Shown here: positions 25,501 to 36,900 of the stretch, in pieces
How positions within the stretch are numbered: the first letter of the stretch is position 1
Layout: every line of letters begins with the position of its first letter
NCBI GenBank assembly: GCA_914767715.1
Contig: OU612068.1
Location: 20,522,001 to 20,586,000 of the forward strand
Direction: 5' to 3'
Source of the DNA: Membranipora membranacea
Taxonomy: Eukaryota > Bryozoa > Gymnolaemata > Cheilostomatida > Membraniporidae
DNA: 64,000 nucleotides
Made by a program: the position numbers and the translations under genes
Notes under the pieces: generated by a model
The model's input: only the letters and a program-made list of their open reading frames with translations
What the model was told of the DNA's origin: nothing
The model's database searches: none

Positions 25501-28500
25501 GATATCTCTGCGTCAAGAACTACAGATTGTGAACAATGTGAAAACTCTTGATATTTTGCTCTATGCTTCAGAATAAACGCTGAACTGAATGTTAACTTCT
25601 GGTTAGAGTACCATGAGTTCATTTTTAATAAAACACTCCGTGATTTTCCTCTGTCAGGTCCGTCTCAGTATGAATCCATCGAGCGAGTACTCACTGGACT
25701 CAAGATCCAAACAGAGCATGAAGACATGTGTATGCGGACAGGATACAGCCACTAAATCATTCACAATCATCTTCAGTGAGATTGGAAATATCAACGTCTC
25801 CATCACAGTGAGTAACATGACTAACTAACGGGTCCTGGACCAGAATTGGGATTTATCACTTTTCAACAGTACTTTAGAACATGAGCACACTACTGCTGTA
25901 TGCTATAGTCATAACTGTAGATATATATTCATCAGTTATCATAACACTATTTCAACTAGTGAACAATTTTTTTGGTTAATCAGGATGTGTATAGTTGTGA
26001 CATATGCATATACAACTAATCTCTTGCAGGCCGAGGTGATAAATGACAATACAGTATGTCCCACTGGCTCAGTGATGAGCGCGCAGATTGGAATGAGTGA
26101 TACTGTCATCAGACCAGTGGTTGTGGAGCCTGAAGGTTCACCCAGAGATTACACAGTCAGTGACTTTGTATGCATGACTCGACCTGAAAGCAGTGAGTGC
26201 TAAACTACCTTGTTGCTGTCTTTACGATCAACTATAACTGTTGGATTTAGTTACAAAGATGATTGGGATGGATAAGAGATACCAAAACTCACAGCATGTT
26301 ACTTTGTACAATATTGACTATTGCTGCACCATTTTCTTTGTCTCTGCTAACCAAAAGTTCCAATTTTGATAACAGATCAAGTATCAGGAGTAGCTACTGC
26401 TGACTATGAACTTCCACTACCCCCAGCAACAGATTTGGTCCAGGGATCTGAGAGAGCATTTGTCAGAGTAGTAGGGGACGTGATGGGACCCGCCATGTCA
26501 AATATCGATAGTTTGCTACGTATGCCATACGGTTGTGCTGAGCAGACCATGGTCTCCTTTGCTCCAAACATCTTTGTCATGAAATACTTGGAAGCCATCA
26601 ACAAAGATAAGCCAGACTTAAGAAAGAAAGCTATTCAATTTATGAAGTCGGGTAAGTTTCGTGTAACTCAATTTACCCGAGTATGTGAAACTGCTGTCAT
26701 AATCAGGGTGTTTTAGGGAGATACTGCTGTTTCCTGTTCATCAATACGATAACTAAGTTCTTGTATCGCATCAGATAGTACTAAGACAATAAAGACTGGT
26801 GTGAGACCGTAGTCTCCAGAGAGCAGGTTATTGACAACCGTAGTTCTCAGAGGACAATATATTTCGTAACCATTCTGTTCGTTCTCAATCTGTAGGCTAC
26901 CAAAGAGAGCTGACATATGCACATAATGATCAGTCTTACAGCTCATTTGGGAAAGACAAACCAGATGCGCAGGGAAGTATGTGGCTTACAGCCTTTGTAG
27001 TTAAATGTTTTGGACTCGCTGAGCCTTATATCTTCATCGATAAGTCCATTCAGACTAAGAGTATTGAATTCTTCACTAAGAACCAAGACAGAGATGGATG
27101 CTTCCCACAGGTTTGTAAGATAATCATTAGTTTGGCTCGTTGTCGGGTTTTCATAAAAAACAAAACAGTAGAAAAGCTTGTCGATTTTATGTGTGAGCTT
27201 GTAAAACTCTATCAACGTTGGCTGTAGTGACTGGTCAAGCTTACAAGTCACAAAAGAGATAATTGATTGATGCCTCCGTTTTTTTCTAGATCGGGAGTAC
27301 TCACAACAAATACATGCAGGGAGGATTTAGCAGTACTCAGAACGGAACTAACAAAGCTGCCATGACTGCTTATGTGGCCATTGCTATGATTGAGGCTGGT
27401 GTAGAGAGGACCAATGAGGCTGTGAGAGGTGCCTTTAGATGTATCGACAGTCAGACCTACCAGGATGGATACACTGCCTCACTCGTATCTTATGCCTATT
27501 CTCTGTATGAACCACAAGGGTCAAAAGCTAGAGCTGCCTACATCAGCCTTATGGCAATGGCTAAAGGTGAGACACCTTTTTTGTATTTAGTTATTCCCTA
27601 CCCAAATGTGTAAGGTACAGGAATCTTGTGAGTTCAGTTTCTCTTCGAGATTTCATTTGCTATTTTACTACTTCCAGAACAGCTTACATAATCACAATCA
27701 CTTTAATCTGAAATGTTTCAGTGTTGCAGAAAACTTTCCTCAAATTCTTGAATGAGAACTGTATCTTGTTCATCTTTTATAGTCAACGGAACTCTGACCC
27801 ACTGGAAAGCTAATGAAGCTGAGCCTGCTGAACCTAAGAACTCATACTGGTGGTACCGCCCCCGTTCTGCTGATACTGAAACCACAGCCTATGCCCTGCT
27901 CACCAAGCTCAACATGGTTAACGATGTCAACACAAAGATCTCAGAGGGTCTACCCATTGTCAGATGGCTCTCCACACAGAGAAATCCATGGGGAGGTTTT
28001 GGCTCAACACAGGTAAGCCTATTTACACATCGATGTACTTTAGCGAGAGAAACCATCCACCATATGATTCTGTCTGATAGTTCCTCATTGAAGGGTATGA
28101 GAAAATTTTCTTCCTTTATACAAGATACTCATAGTTTGATATGGTTATCCTGTAGGATACAGTAATAGGACTACAGGCCCTCGCCGGATATGCCCAGTTT
28201 ATATACAGCGATGGACTGCAAGCTTCTATCACAGTCTCAGAGAAACAGACCAACAGACAAGTAGCCACCTACTCTCTGAATAATGACAACAGTTTTGTTG
28301 AGTTCACGGAAGCGATCCCACGAGTTGCAGATCTCTCTCTAAGTGCCACTGGAAAGGGCTGTTTCCTGGTGCAGGTCAGTCTCTTAGCACTGTCTATGTA
28401 ACTATGTAATTCAATTACTTTTATATGGTCATTTTCGTTTGCGTTCCATAAGTTGTGGTAATGAAAATTATTTGACTTACCATAATATATCTTTCCTGCA

Positions 28501-31342
28501 TTATGGTTATGTATTCAACATGCATTTACAGCTTTAATCTTTTTGATATACCTAGTTAATATTCAGATATCAGCCAACAAGATACGGAGAGTCTCAATAT
28601 TTTGGATCTCTTGCCTGTTGCTCAATCATTGATCAGTTTTCCAACCATTTAATTTGGGTATGTTGTATTTCCAGACCAACGTGAGATACAATATCAACAA
28701 GCAAGACAGAAACACACAACCATTCAGAACAACAGCACGAGTATTTAGAAAGAGTGGATCTAAGGATGCCTGTAGGAGCAGACAAATACAAGTTTGCACA
28801 GCGTGAGTAGTTTAACATCATTCAGACAGCAGAGCCAAATTAGTTGTGAACCTTCAGATTCCACAAGGATATCACTCCTGGAAGTTTGCCATCATCTGCT
28901 ATATATCGCACAGAAAGGAGACCATACTCCTATGGCAATTACCTTACTCCTACGTATACATATGGAGGGTTTTGAAACTAATGATCTGAAACAAAATCAT
29001 TTTTAGGAACCCAAAAATGAGGTCTTTTTCTGGATTTACAGGTATTTAGGCGAAGGTGGTGTAAGTAACATGGCTATAGTAGAAGTTAGGATGGTATCAG
29101 GATGGGCCGCTGTACCATCCTCCCTTAAAAAACTGCTACAAGATAATGTGGCTCAACTAAAGAGATACGAGGTTGACCCTAATGGTGCTGTTCAGCTCTA
29201 CTTTGAACCTGTAAGTATATAACCGTTTCTCTCCTCGAACGGTAAGCCCATGAATAGGGTGGGACTGATTGACTGATTGAGTTGACACATTTCACCAATG
29301 GTTTCTTTTTCTACTAGGTAAAACTAGACATGCCGCAACCATGAATGCCACAAAGCTTCAGGGGATAGGAAAATAGACCCTATGTTCTGACCTAAGTTAA
29401 GTGGGTTAGATGGTTAATTGGTCATGCCTGTATAAGACCAAACTGAGTCAAGGGGAAAAGTTCTTTACAAAACAAGCAAAACTGGCAGGCTGATTTTGAT
29501 GACCTGAATGGCCATGATCATGATTGGCCTGAATGACATGAATGGATGAATGAATGGCCTGATCATCATCGTCAGAAAAGATCTTCTGGGTACCAAACAT
29601 GCAAGCCTGTATCTCGCCCATGTCTAGAATAGGCTTTTGGTGGTTGAAACTGGACATGAGCAAAAGGAGAGAGGAAACGCCTAGGTCCCATACCCAGGCT
29701 ATGGTACCAACCCTCCTATCTTTCACTCTCTTATTAATCACTTACCTATATCTCAAATTAACTTTTCTGTGCCTCTTGGAGCAGGCATTAGGGTTATTGT
29801 GTAGTTTTTAGCACTCCTAGGAGTATTTGTTACTCCTTGTGGTGAAGTTATAGCTCTATTTTACTACTCTAGTTATTGCCTAGTACATAGACTCATTGAA
29901 TAGTACTATTCCTAGAATGGTATTATCAGGTTCCAGATATGGAATTCTAATTCAATGTATAGACTTTAGTATAGTGTAGGTGAACTTATATGATGATGAA
30001 CTGAAGTAGTTTAGTCAAAATGGTGTAGTTTTAATCTACTTACTACTAATTTTGTTTAACTAAAAACCATTGAAGAAGTAAACTCCTTTGTTCAACTGAT
30101 GTCCAAAATGATAGTTAAATAATATAAGGAGTGAATGGCATGGATGATGCTAAACCTGCACAGTTCATTGCATTTACTCTTTTAGTGAAAATTTCTCTCT
30201 CTCTCCAGTATGCCTGCTTTTGTGTTACCTGATAACAATGCATTTTATGGTTTCTTCATGATAAGGGTAGACAACTCTATTGATTCCCAAAAGACAAAAA
30301 TAGTTAGGTCCATAAAATTGGAGATCAATGATTACAAAAAGGAGTGCCTTTTTTGTTCTCCATTTTCACAATTTTATTTCCCTCCCAATTGATTTGTAGC
30401 TTTTCTGATAATTATTAAAAAATCAGTCTCAACCCACTGAGCACAAGGAGTTTGGGTTAATCCCATAGACATCGATTCATAGATGCCTAACCAGTATTTG
30501 CGGTTTTTGTTATTACTGGTTAACCACAATCAGTGGTAGGGATAGCTTGTTATCTTGATGAATTTAGATGTCAATGTGTTAGGTTTCTAGGTTTCTATTT
30601 AGCCCTATTTCTATGGTTAATCCCCCAACTCCCTTGTCAGGAAAGATAGTGTATTTTTTAATCAAAATCAGGAGTAATGTTTCCTTGATTTATGAAGGGA
30701 CAACTCAATAAATTATCCTCACTCTAAAAATACAATAGTAAACAATTGATAATCCATGCATTTCTCACCTCTGGTTTTGGATATTTTTACAGCTTGACCG
30801 AACCCAGCGGTGTATGACTATCGATATTGAACAAGTGTTCGATGTTAAGCAGGCTAAACCAGCCATTGTCACCACCTATGACTACTATAAAACAGGTAAG
30901 TTTGGTCTGATGGTTCAATATAATAAAGTATCCTATGTAATGAGAGTCATGTAATATTTTTGGCTTGTAAAATTCTAGTTCCAATGTTTTGCAGTTGAAA
31001 CAGCTTCTTACAAACCATATACGTAACCGCACTGACATAAAAAGCTTTACACAAAGAATCTAACCCATGGCCCTGCTAACTTGAGGTTTAATAAATTGAC
31101 GCACATAGTTTTCACTTCACTTCTAACAAACTGCTACCAAAACTTAGACTGAAATTAACCTAATGTTTGCATCTCATTGCTTCTCTTCCACTTACTGACG
31201 CAGTTTATGAAATAAGCTACCAGTACCATATCTACATTGACTGTTTTCTTGTTTTGTAGAATTGAGACAGGAAGATAAGTACAGGATATTCAGATGTACA
31301 AGAAACGTCGTCAGAGAAGATCGTCCAATCATTGTATTCTAA
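13538..31342 (+). CDS. alpha-2-macroglobulin-like thioester protease inhibitor, copy 1 (alternative bait exons)
   Basis: Exons: 13538-13599, 13798-14003, 14191-14412, 14932-14984, 15384-15456, 15648-15761, 16459-16543, 16745-16931, 17340-17570, 17730-17903, 18084-18284, 18431-18805, 19096-19339, 19550-19678, one bait exon of six, 25256-25484, 25658-25807, 26030-26192, 26376-26651, 26896-27110, 27290-27566, 27783-28012, 28156-28374, 28675-28802, 29042-29210, 30793-30895, 31260-31342. All phases agree and the product is 1,568-1,622 aa depending on bait (family about 1,450-1,500). It starts with a signal peptide (MYLLTLCALVALGAQFSLA). MG domains follow (FVQTDKPIYKPGQL in MG1), with an RGKR motif and a GPPGPPGQPGP collagen-like insertion in the MG3 part (residues 298-318) and a Thr/Pro-rich insertion in exon 12. 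Then come the bait region, TITEWVGNAVCLS (MG7), the thioester GCAEQ (26531-26545), the thioester domain, CUB, and a receptor-binding domain with SNMAIVEVRMVSG and KPAIVTTYDYYKTE. Family role: secreted trap. A protease cuts the bait, the thioester is exposed, and the protease is caged and cleared. Confidence 0.95.
15079..15110. repeat. perfect 32-nt palindrome in A2M-1 intron 4
   Basis: The 16-base half CACAGAGTAAGGATAT is followed immediately by its exact reverse complement, so the site can form a cruciform or RNA hairpin without a loop. Imperfect relatives lie in the two duplicated spacers at 32667-32696 and around 50727-50756. This suggests a small dispersed palindromic element. Confidence 0.85.
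17141..17302. repeat. degenerate tandem repeat in A2M-1 intron 8
   Basis: About a dozen imperfect copies of a 10-12 base unit of the form GCATAATGTGTA or CGCATAATGTGA, sitting 37 bases before exon 9. The same intron of A2M-2 (38396-38448) and A2M-3 (56172-56224) has shorter arrays of the same unit, so the repeat predates the duplications. Long minus-strand open frames across it are by-products of the repeat. Confidence 0.8.
20634..20904 (+). CDS. alternative bait exon A of A2M-1
   Basis: A 271-nt exon, phase 1 in and phase 2 out, giving about 90 residues. It is the longest and most distinct of the set. The bait part is acidic and Ser/Thr/Asn-rich (YDFDDSTHTEPFSTSS) with a CASC motif and no collagen repeat. 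It ends in the post-bait segment SFFPETWLWDMQIIE, which corresponds to TFPETWIWD of vertebrate A2M. The donor is GTGAGT. An alternative upstream acceptor near 20612 is possible. It carries no stop in frame. Confidence 0.85.
21190..21409 (+). CDS. alternative bait exon B of A2M-1
   Basis: A 220-nt exon with the same phases, about 73 residues. It begins with an acidic run (HELETEDDDGIDGSS) and continues Ala/Gly/Pro-rich with a repeated AGPD (AAAGPDGDSSNA, GNAGPDAETPNA). It ends TQTVRTFFPETWLWDLINIE. The acceptor is TGTGTAG and the donor GTGAGT. The downstream intron resembles those after exons C-E only in its first dozen bases. Confidence 0.9.
22165..22414 (+). CDS. alternative bait exon C of A2M-1 (collagen-like)
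   Basis: A 250-nt exon with the same phases, about 83 residues. It is Gly-X-Y-rich, including PAGAPGQPGVPAGAPGQPG, which comes from a 30-bp tandem duplication (22215-22274). This is followed by FIRGPNANTRSGAPGSPGG, whose two arginines are obvious trypsin-like sites. It ends TQTVRTFFPETWLWDLISIE. The acceptor is CATTTCAG and the donor GTGAGT, with the conserved hairpin at 22428-22444 downstream. Confidence 0.92.
23396..23603 (+). CDS. alternative bait exon D of A2M-1 (collagen-like)
   Basis: A 208-nt exon with the same phases, about 69 residues. The bait has four consecutive triplets of collagen type (GAPGQPGQPGQPGSDG) and a second block GAPGAPGG. There are few basic residues before the conserved end TVRTFFPETWLWDLISIE. 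It uses the same CATTTCAG acceptor and GTGAGT donor as exon C, and its upstream intron is clearly homologous to that of C, so C and D arose by tandem duplication of exon plus intron. Confidence 0.92.
24308..24503 (+). CDS. alternative bait exon E of A2M-1 (Gly-rich)
   Basis: A 196-nt exon with the same phases, about 65 residues. It begins RVLFRSQSAGQPGAPAPEG, with two arginines near its start, continues GGANGFSGADTVALS and APGSPGG, and ends TVRTFFPETWLWDLISIE. The acceptor is CATTATAG and the donor GTGAGT. The first 40 bases of the downstream intron are nearly identical to those after C, D and the A2M-2 bait exon. Confidence 0.92.
25026..25134 (+). CDS. divergent or decayed sixth bait exon F of A2M-1
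   Basis: The end of a bait exon is recognisable: TQTVR, then KLLTENWLWDLVSM, against TQTVRTFFPETWLWDLISI in its neighbours. The donor is GTGAGA in the correct phase. An AG at 25024-25025 gives an open 109-nt exon of the right length class (1 mod 3), rich in Asn and Ser (SGNSRIDNSDTNTA). However, the acceptor lacks a good pyrimidine tract, the frame is stopped by TAA just upstream, and the key FFPE is lost. It is either a rare isoform or a dying copy. Confidence 0.5.
30453..30625. repeat. dispersed repeat (family R) in A2M-1 intron 25
   Basis: Begins TGGGTTAATCCCATAGACAT and ends CTATGGTTAATCC. It shares the segment GCGGTTTTTGTTATTACTGG with the copies at 48403-48674, 35553-35807 and 53450-53706. 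This copy has lost about 100 internal bases relative to 48403-48674. It is non-coding, probably an old non-autonomous DNA element. Confidence 0.6.
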
Positions 31343-31468
31343 TTCAGCACTGTAGTTCTTCCCACTGCCATAAACTAAATAATGGCCCTCAAAATCTCAC
31401 TCTGCCTGAAACTGATGCTTTTAAAAACTATTACTCAAAACAACAGATACATCACTTGTTATTTCCTC

Positions 31469-31474
31469 AATAAA
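31469..31474 (+). terminator. A2M-1 poly(A) signal AATAAA
   Basis: AATAAA lies 127 bases after the A2M-1 stop codon. The same motif is conserved after A2M-2 at 49529-49534. Confidence 0.6.
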
Positions 31475-33879
31475 CAGAAAATGAGGTGTTCTATGATAAT
31501 AACCTTTTATTTTCAATTTTCTTTTCTTTAAAGCCTGTTCAAGAATAGTTTGTAATATGAAAAAAAACATATATATTTCTACCACAAAAAGAAATTCTTG
31601 TGATACACAATCAATATTGTCTATTGTTAACAATGACATCATGATAGCTGAATCGATCATTCGTCTTTCCGACAAGTGAAAGACCCTTTGTTCGACCAAT
31701 AACATCGCTGATCTCAAAAATTTGTGTCAGCAATCTCACCACAGATGGATGGTGCTCATGGAAATTCATGAAGTTTGGAGAATAGCTCAAGATTAATTTC
31801 CTAAGCTATCTTTATCGCTACCATGAAAGCTATTATCACAACAGACAATACTTTCATCAGACTGAAATAACGTTACGTTGCGACGCGTCATGTGACCTTC
31901 AGGGAGCCATCAAAACAAGCAAATAGACAAAATCAAGAGAAGGTTTTTTAACTAGCTATATCTGAGGAAGTTGTGCGCACCCATCCTCAAAATTTTACAT
32001 TATGTCATTTGAGACATTGATGGATATATTGTGAAAGTATTTGTCATTGAAAGTCATTTACCAATTAGCTCAGAAGTTATGAATGAAAAACCATGCAGAG
32101 AAGCATGATGGTTTTACAATGGTTTATCATTGCTGGGTTAATATTATGGATAGCACACATTCTAAAGAAAGCTCAACCCAGTTCTTTTGAAAGCCAAAGG
32201 ATCAGTTGGTAAGTCATCATTACGTGTGCTAAAGCAGAAAAGCCAACCAAGGCTCAGTACAGTGTGATGTTTAGAAGGTGGCCTGTTAATCGTTAACGCC
32301 AGTTTACCGCTCAAACCAGAACCAGAACTTGAGTGCTGCCGCTGACTCTACGACAATAACAAAGATGACTCTACTCTTGTCTGAATATGCTATGTTGCTG
32401 CTGAAGACGCCTCTTATAATAACCTACACAAAATCATGCGCTCCTGCCACCGCTGACAGACGAGAAATATATGTTGTGTGTGTAATTACCATTGATATGA
32501 TATATCAACTGGTAAATGATCTGATCTCACTCAACACTCAGATCTCCTAAGCTCCTCTGTAAGTAAGCTCAATAGTTATCGGTTATGCAATGTATACCAA
32601 CAAATATGTGTGAGGAGTGATGAAGATTATTTCTTTCTAAAATGAAGTTGGTTCTCACAGGATAATCACAGAGTAAGGATACATCCTAGCTCTGTGAAAT
32701 AATGATGTTGAGTCAAGGAGTTTGAGCAAGGAGTTCTTCTAACTCCTTGGTTTTAGATATGAAAAACCTGTCGGTTGAAAATTGGTTATAATCAGGGGCC
32801 TTATCACATGCCTCCCACAATGTAATAATGGTTGCTATTACTACAATTACTTGGACTAAAGTAATTCTGCAGGGTCCAATTCTTTTCTGTTTGTAAGCAG
32901 GACGGAGTAAACCCGGAGGTTCAACGAACCACAGCTGGTAAATGTCTTTGATTACATAATAAAAGTAACCCCCTCAGTCACGCGCAAATATCCCAACCCA
33001 TGTCCCTTCTTATACTTCATCCAAAAGAGAGTTTAATGTTTGCGATATTGAAATCCTTCACACCTACACATGTCATACAACGGCTGTCTTTCGTCTGCCT
33101 TGAATTAAGACTGGAGACTGATAAGAGGATATTCAGATTATCCAAACGCTGCCCTCTAACTACCTCCAAAGTAGTTATCTTTGTTAGTGATCGCCCAGAT
33201 ACACTTTGTTGCGCCTGAGCTGCTTGTCAGTGCTTTCAAAGACCATTTCCTAAAACACAAACACGCTACGTTTCTTTTTAAAAGATTGATGATTGAGACG
33301 GAGGTATTACTGTGATTATCACAATTCTGTGTTTTTTGCGCTCATAATCTGTTATTTATAAAGCGATTTGTGTGAGCATATGCCTGTATTTTTATCGTAA
33401 TAAAAAGTTCTGGCTCCGTATCTGGTAGTGCATTGCCCAATCCAGCACGTGGACCCAGGTTACATTTTGATCTCTGGTACTTATGAACACTCCTAGGAGG
33501 CACATTGATGGTTAAATGTTGTCTTCAGTCTCAATGAGTGGTAGGAATACAATATATCAATCAGTAATGTAATCAAATTTATGTTCAACATAATGACCAA
33601 GAATTTTCTACCAAATGACCAAGGAGTTTTGGTCACCTGGTAGAAATTCAATGAAAAGTCATTCTACGAATTGACTATTCGACGAAACAGTTTTCTACCG
33701 ACTGACTACAATTCGTGTTTTTATCGTAATAAAAAGTTCTTACGAAATGTTAAATCACCACTTGTTTTAAATCCTAATTCTCAAAATGTCTCCCACTCAA
33801 TTTTTTAATGTACATTATATTTAAGTTCCTGTAGAAGCCAAATGAATTATGTATCATTCATTATTCAAGCAGCTTGAGG

Positions 33880-33885
33880 TATATA
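33880..33885 (+). promoter_or_regulatory. TATA-like box of A2M-2
   Basis: TATATA in GAGGTATATAGAGG, 56 bases before the start codon at 33941, the same spacing as the A2M-1 TATA box. In A2M-3 the matching site reads TATGTA (51925-51930). Confidence 0.55.
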
Positions 33886-33940
33886 GAGGAAAAGATTTTC
33901 CCTTACCGATCAGTTTAAGATCTTTCCTTCTACAGACACA

Positions 33941-36900
33941 ATGTGTTTATTTTCACTCTGTGCTCTAGTAGCACTCGGCGCTCAGCTTACTCTGGCTCTA
34001 AAGTAAGTTATTTCTGCTGGTAAAATTTTTTTACTATAGCAACCCGAAGATGCTATCATTTATTCTAGAACTTACTTCACCATCAGGTTGCAGCACTTTT
34101 TCATTGTCGCTTTAAATGGAATTGCAACTTTCAAGATATTTTTGTCTCTAAATAAGTGAAAAACTCTTTTGTTATCAAACCTCGATGAAGTTCCTTGAGC
34201 AAGATTCTTGGTTCAATAATGGCTTTACAAAAATGTCGATCAATGCTGTTGAAGCTTTAGAAATACAGCAATTTTAACTTTTACATTGGGCGTATCTCAT
34301 TTTGTCAATTGAGGTGTGTGGCATTCAGGCTCCTCACAGAAATTATAATATAATTATAAATTTGTATAGATAGCTGTCCTATTTTGAATTTTAAATTCAA
34401 GAGCCCCGCAACCACAATCTTTTGATGCTAACTTATTTTTTTATAGAGTTCATGCAGACGGCTGTTACGATTGTGAGTTGATTGCAGATGACTTTAAAAG
34501 TTTCAGGACCCTGTAAATACTTTTCTGGAAATTATTTGAAATGTGAATCAAGTGGTTAACCTGAAATCTAACGCATTACATTTATCTTTTTCATTTGAAA
34601 ACTATCAGATATTTAAATCAAGTGGTTAACCTGAAATCTAACATGTCACTTTTTTTTTAAGTGAGCCCTCGTACCTTATAAGCACACCAAACAGATGGAT
34701 ACACGAGAGGCCAGAGATGGTATGTGTTGACTTATATAATGTGAGACAGAGGATGACTATCTCTCTGACTCTGCAGACTATGTGGATAGGAAGAAGCTGG
34801 AGACCAATACCAGTTGGAGCTCAGAATGAGACTGTCGCAAATTCCTCTCTAAGCATTTCTCCATCTGGTGAGTGAACTTGTAATACTATGCTTTATTCAT
34901 TGCTGTATTCTTTTTTTTCCTCGCAAATTGGTCTCTTTTTTTCCTGGAATTTTTATTCAATACACTAACTTCTTTGGCAGATCATTGCAGGGCGTTTTTG
35001 CTAGTCAACCTGGTTCAAGGCTCCTAAATTTAATAACCAATACCTAAAAATTTATGTAAAATTTCTTTCAATAAATCCTTGTATTGTATCAAGTACCTTG
35101 TATGGATATGCTAGAAATTTTGATCAATGGAAGATAATCTGTCCTGAAGCACCTGATTACCTTATAGAACTGCAAATAATATTTGCAGTTCTTAAGTATA
35201 ATCAAGGATTAACTCCTTGGTATAATTAATTGCCTTCCTTGCAGAGAAATCAAAATGTATCTCGATGACATTACCTGATTTCACTACGGACTCTCGACCT
35301 GAGTATCTTGTGCTGCGGGCATCTGGTCGCCCTTCTGTCAAAACGCCTGCAGGATACACCTTCGATGACTCGATGAAAGTGGGCGTTATCAGTGGCTACC
35401 TCTATACAGATATCACCTTTGTACAAACTGACAAACCCATCTACAATCCTGGACAACTAGGTATATCCAACTTGGTCAACATTCAATTCAATCCAGCACA
35501 AATTCTCTTGATTACCATTGTGATAAATTTAATTTTGTGTGATTGGCATTTAACCCTAACCATAGAAATAGAGCCCAATAGAAACCTAAGCCGCTCTTAG
35601 GAGTCGCTCCGTTTTTTGTGAATCTCCTGTATATAAGAAATCAGTGGTAGGGATTTGTTCAAGAATGATTTAGAATGAACTTAATGGGCTAGCTGAAAAA
35701 CATAACATAAAAAGTTATAAATCCCTACCACTGATGGCGGTCAACCAGTAATAACGAAAACCGCAAAAACCGAGTAGGCATCTACTTATCGATGTCTATG
35801 ACCCTAATATAGGCGCTTGCTCTGATTGGTTGGGTGGAGGACCAATCAGAGCCAACACATCAAGTACGATTTAATGCCAAACACACAAAAATAAAATTAT
35901 CACAATGACAACAATGATAATTTATGTTGCAGTTAATTAATGCAGACTGGCAATATATTTGCTCTGATTGGATGGGTTGGTACCAATCAGAGACAACACA
36001 TTTTGCTTATTTAATCACTCCTCTTTCAGCCTGTGAAAATAAATTTGTGGGGGAGTAAACAGGTTCATAATGTTGTGAAAGTTGCATTTGATCCACCTAC
36101 TAAGAATGGTGATAGCTGCTTAGTTATTGGCTGAATATGTTAGGAAATATTTTGATGCTAACCTATCACAGGAACCAAATTTATCTAAAGCAAACATGGA
36201 CAATAATTGTTGGTTGTTGAGCATTGAAACATTAATTTTATAGGGTATAAATAAACCATCAAACACAAATATATTCTCTGGTGCAAGTAAAGCTGGGATG
36301 TCCAACATGTTTGCTCTTAGATCTATTCCGCGAGAGGAGGGGGTGCTTTAGACCAAATAAAACAGCCTGAGCTGAAAATTTTTTAAATTTCAAAATATAA
36401 AAAGGTTCAGCGATCACTTTGATCCACTTCTAGATAAACTCCTGTTGTTTATTATGCTGAACTTTATATGAGTATAAAAAGTGAAAATATTGTGTTTTAT
36501 AGTCAGAATCAGGATTCTCACCCTTGACACCACCCTCAGACCCTCCTATGACACGGTAAGATTATCTGACATATCTTTGTGTAATACTGAAACGGAACAG
36601 ATTACGGTTGAAGAATTTCGGCAATGCCTCAATCTACATTATATGCCATAGAAAGTCAAGACATTCTCTGGAATGTTACAGCATGCAGTAATATCCTCTC
36701 TGACTTTTGTTACAGCTCTAATAATGGTAGCTAAAAGTTGCAACCGGTTTTCTTCTGAATTGAAGTGGAATTGGATGTAAATGTGTGGTAACTGAAATTA
36801 ACGTCTAATTGGATGTTTTGTTGTAGTTTGATGAAGTTTCCATTGAGGCACCAAAAGGAGTGATAGTCGAGCAATGGAACAATGTCACTGTCACCAAAGG

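Larger units (their letters stand above)
31343..33940. other. duplicated spacer, copy 1 (between A2M-1 and A2M-2)
   Basis: A 2.6-kb spacer that is nearly identical, base for base, to 49395-51987 (2,598 against 2,593 bp). It contains the A2M-1 3' untranslated region, an imperfect palindrome at 32667-32696, and the A2M-2 promoter at its right end. A 73-codon open frame at 32329-32550 is preserved in the second copy, but the copies are too alike for that to show selection. No recognisable gene was found. Confidence 0.8.

Noticed and set aside
29448..29811. Overlapping open frames in intron 25 (also near 47204-47567)
   Set aside because: Both strands are open because of simple ATGAATGGCC-type repeats. 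The frames are preserved only because the introns are recent duplicates.
31421..31717. Minus-strand open frame over the A2M-1 3' flank
   Set aside because: AT-rich, antisense to the 3' untranslated region, no homology; broken in the second spacer copy.
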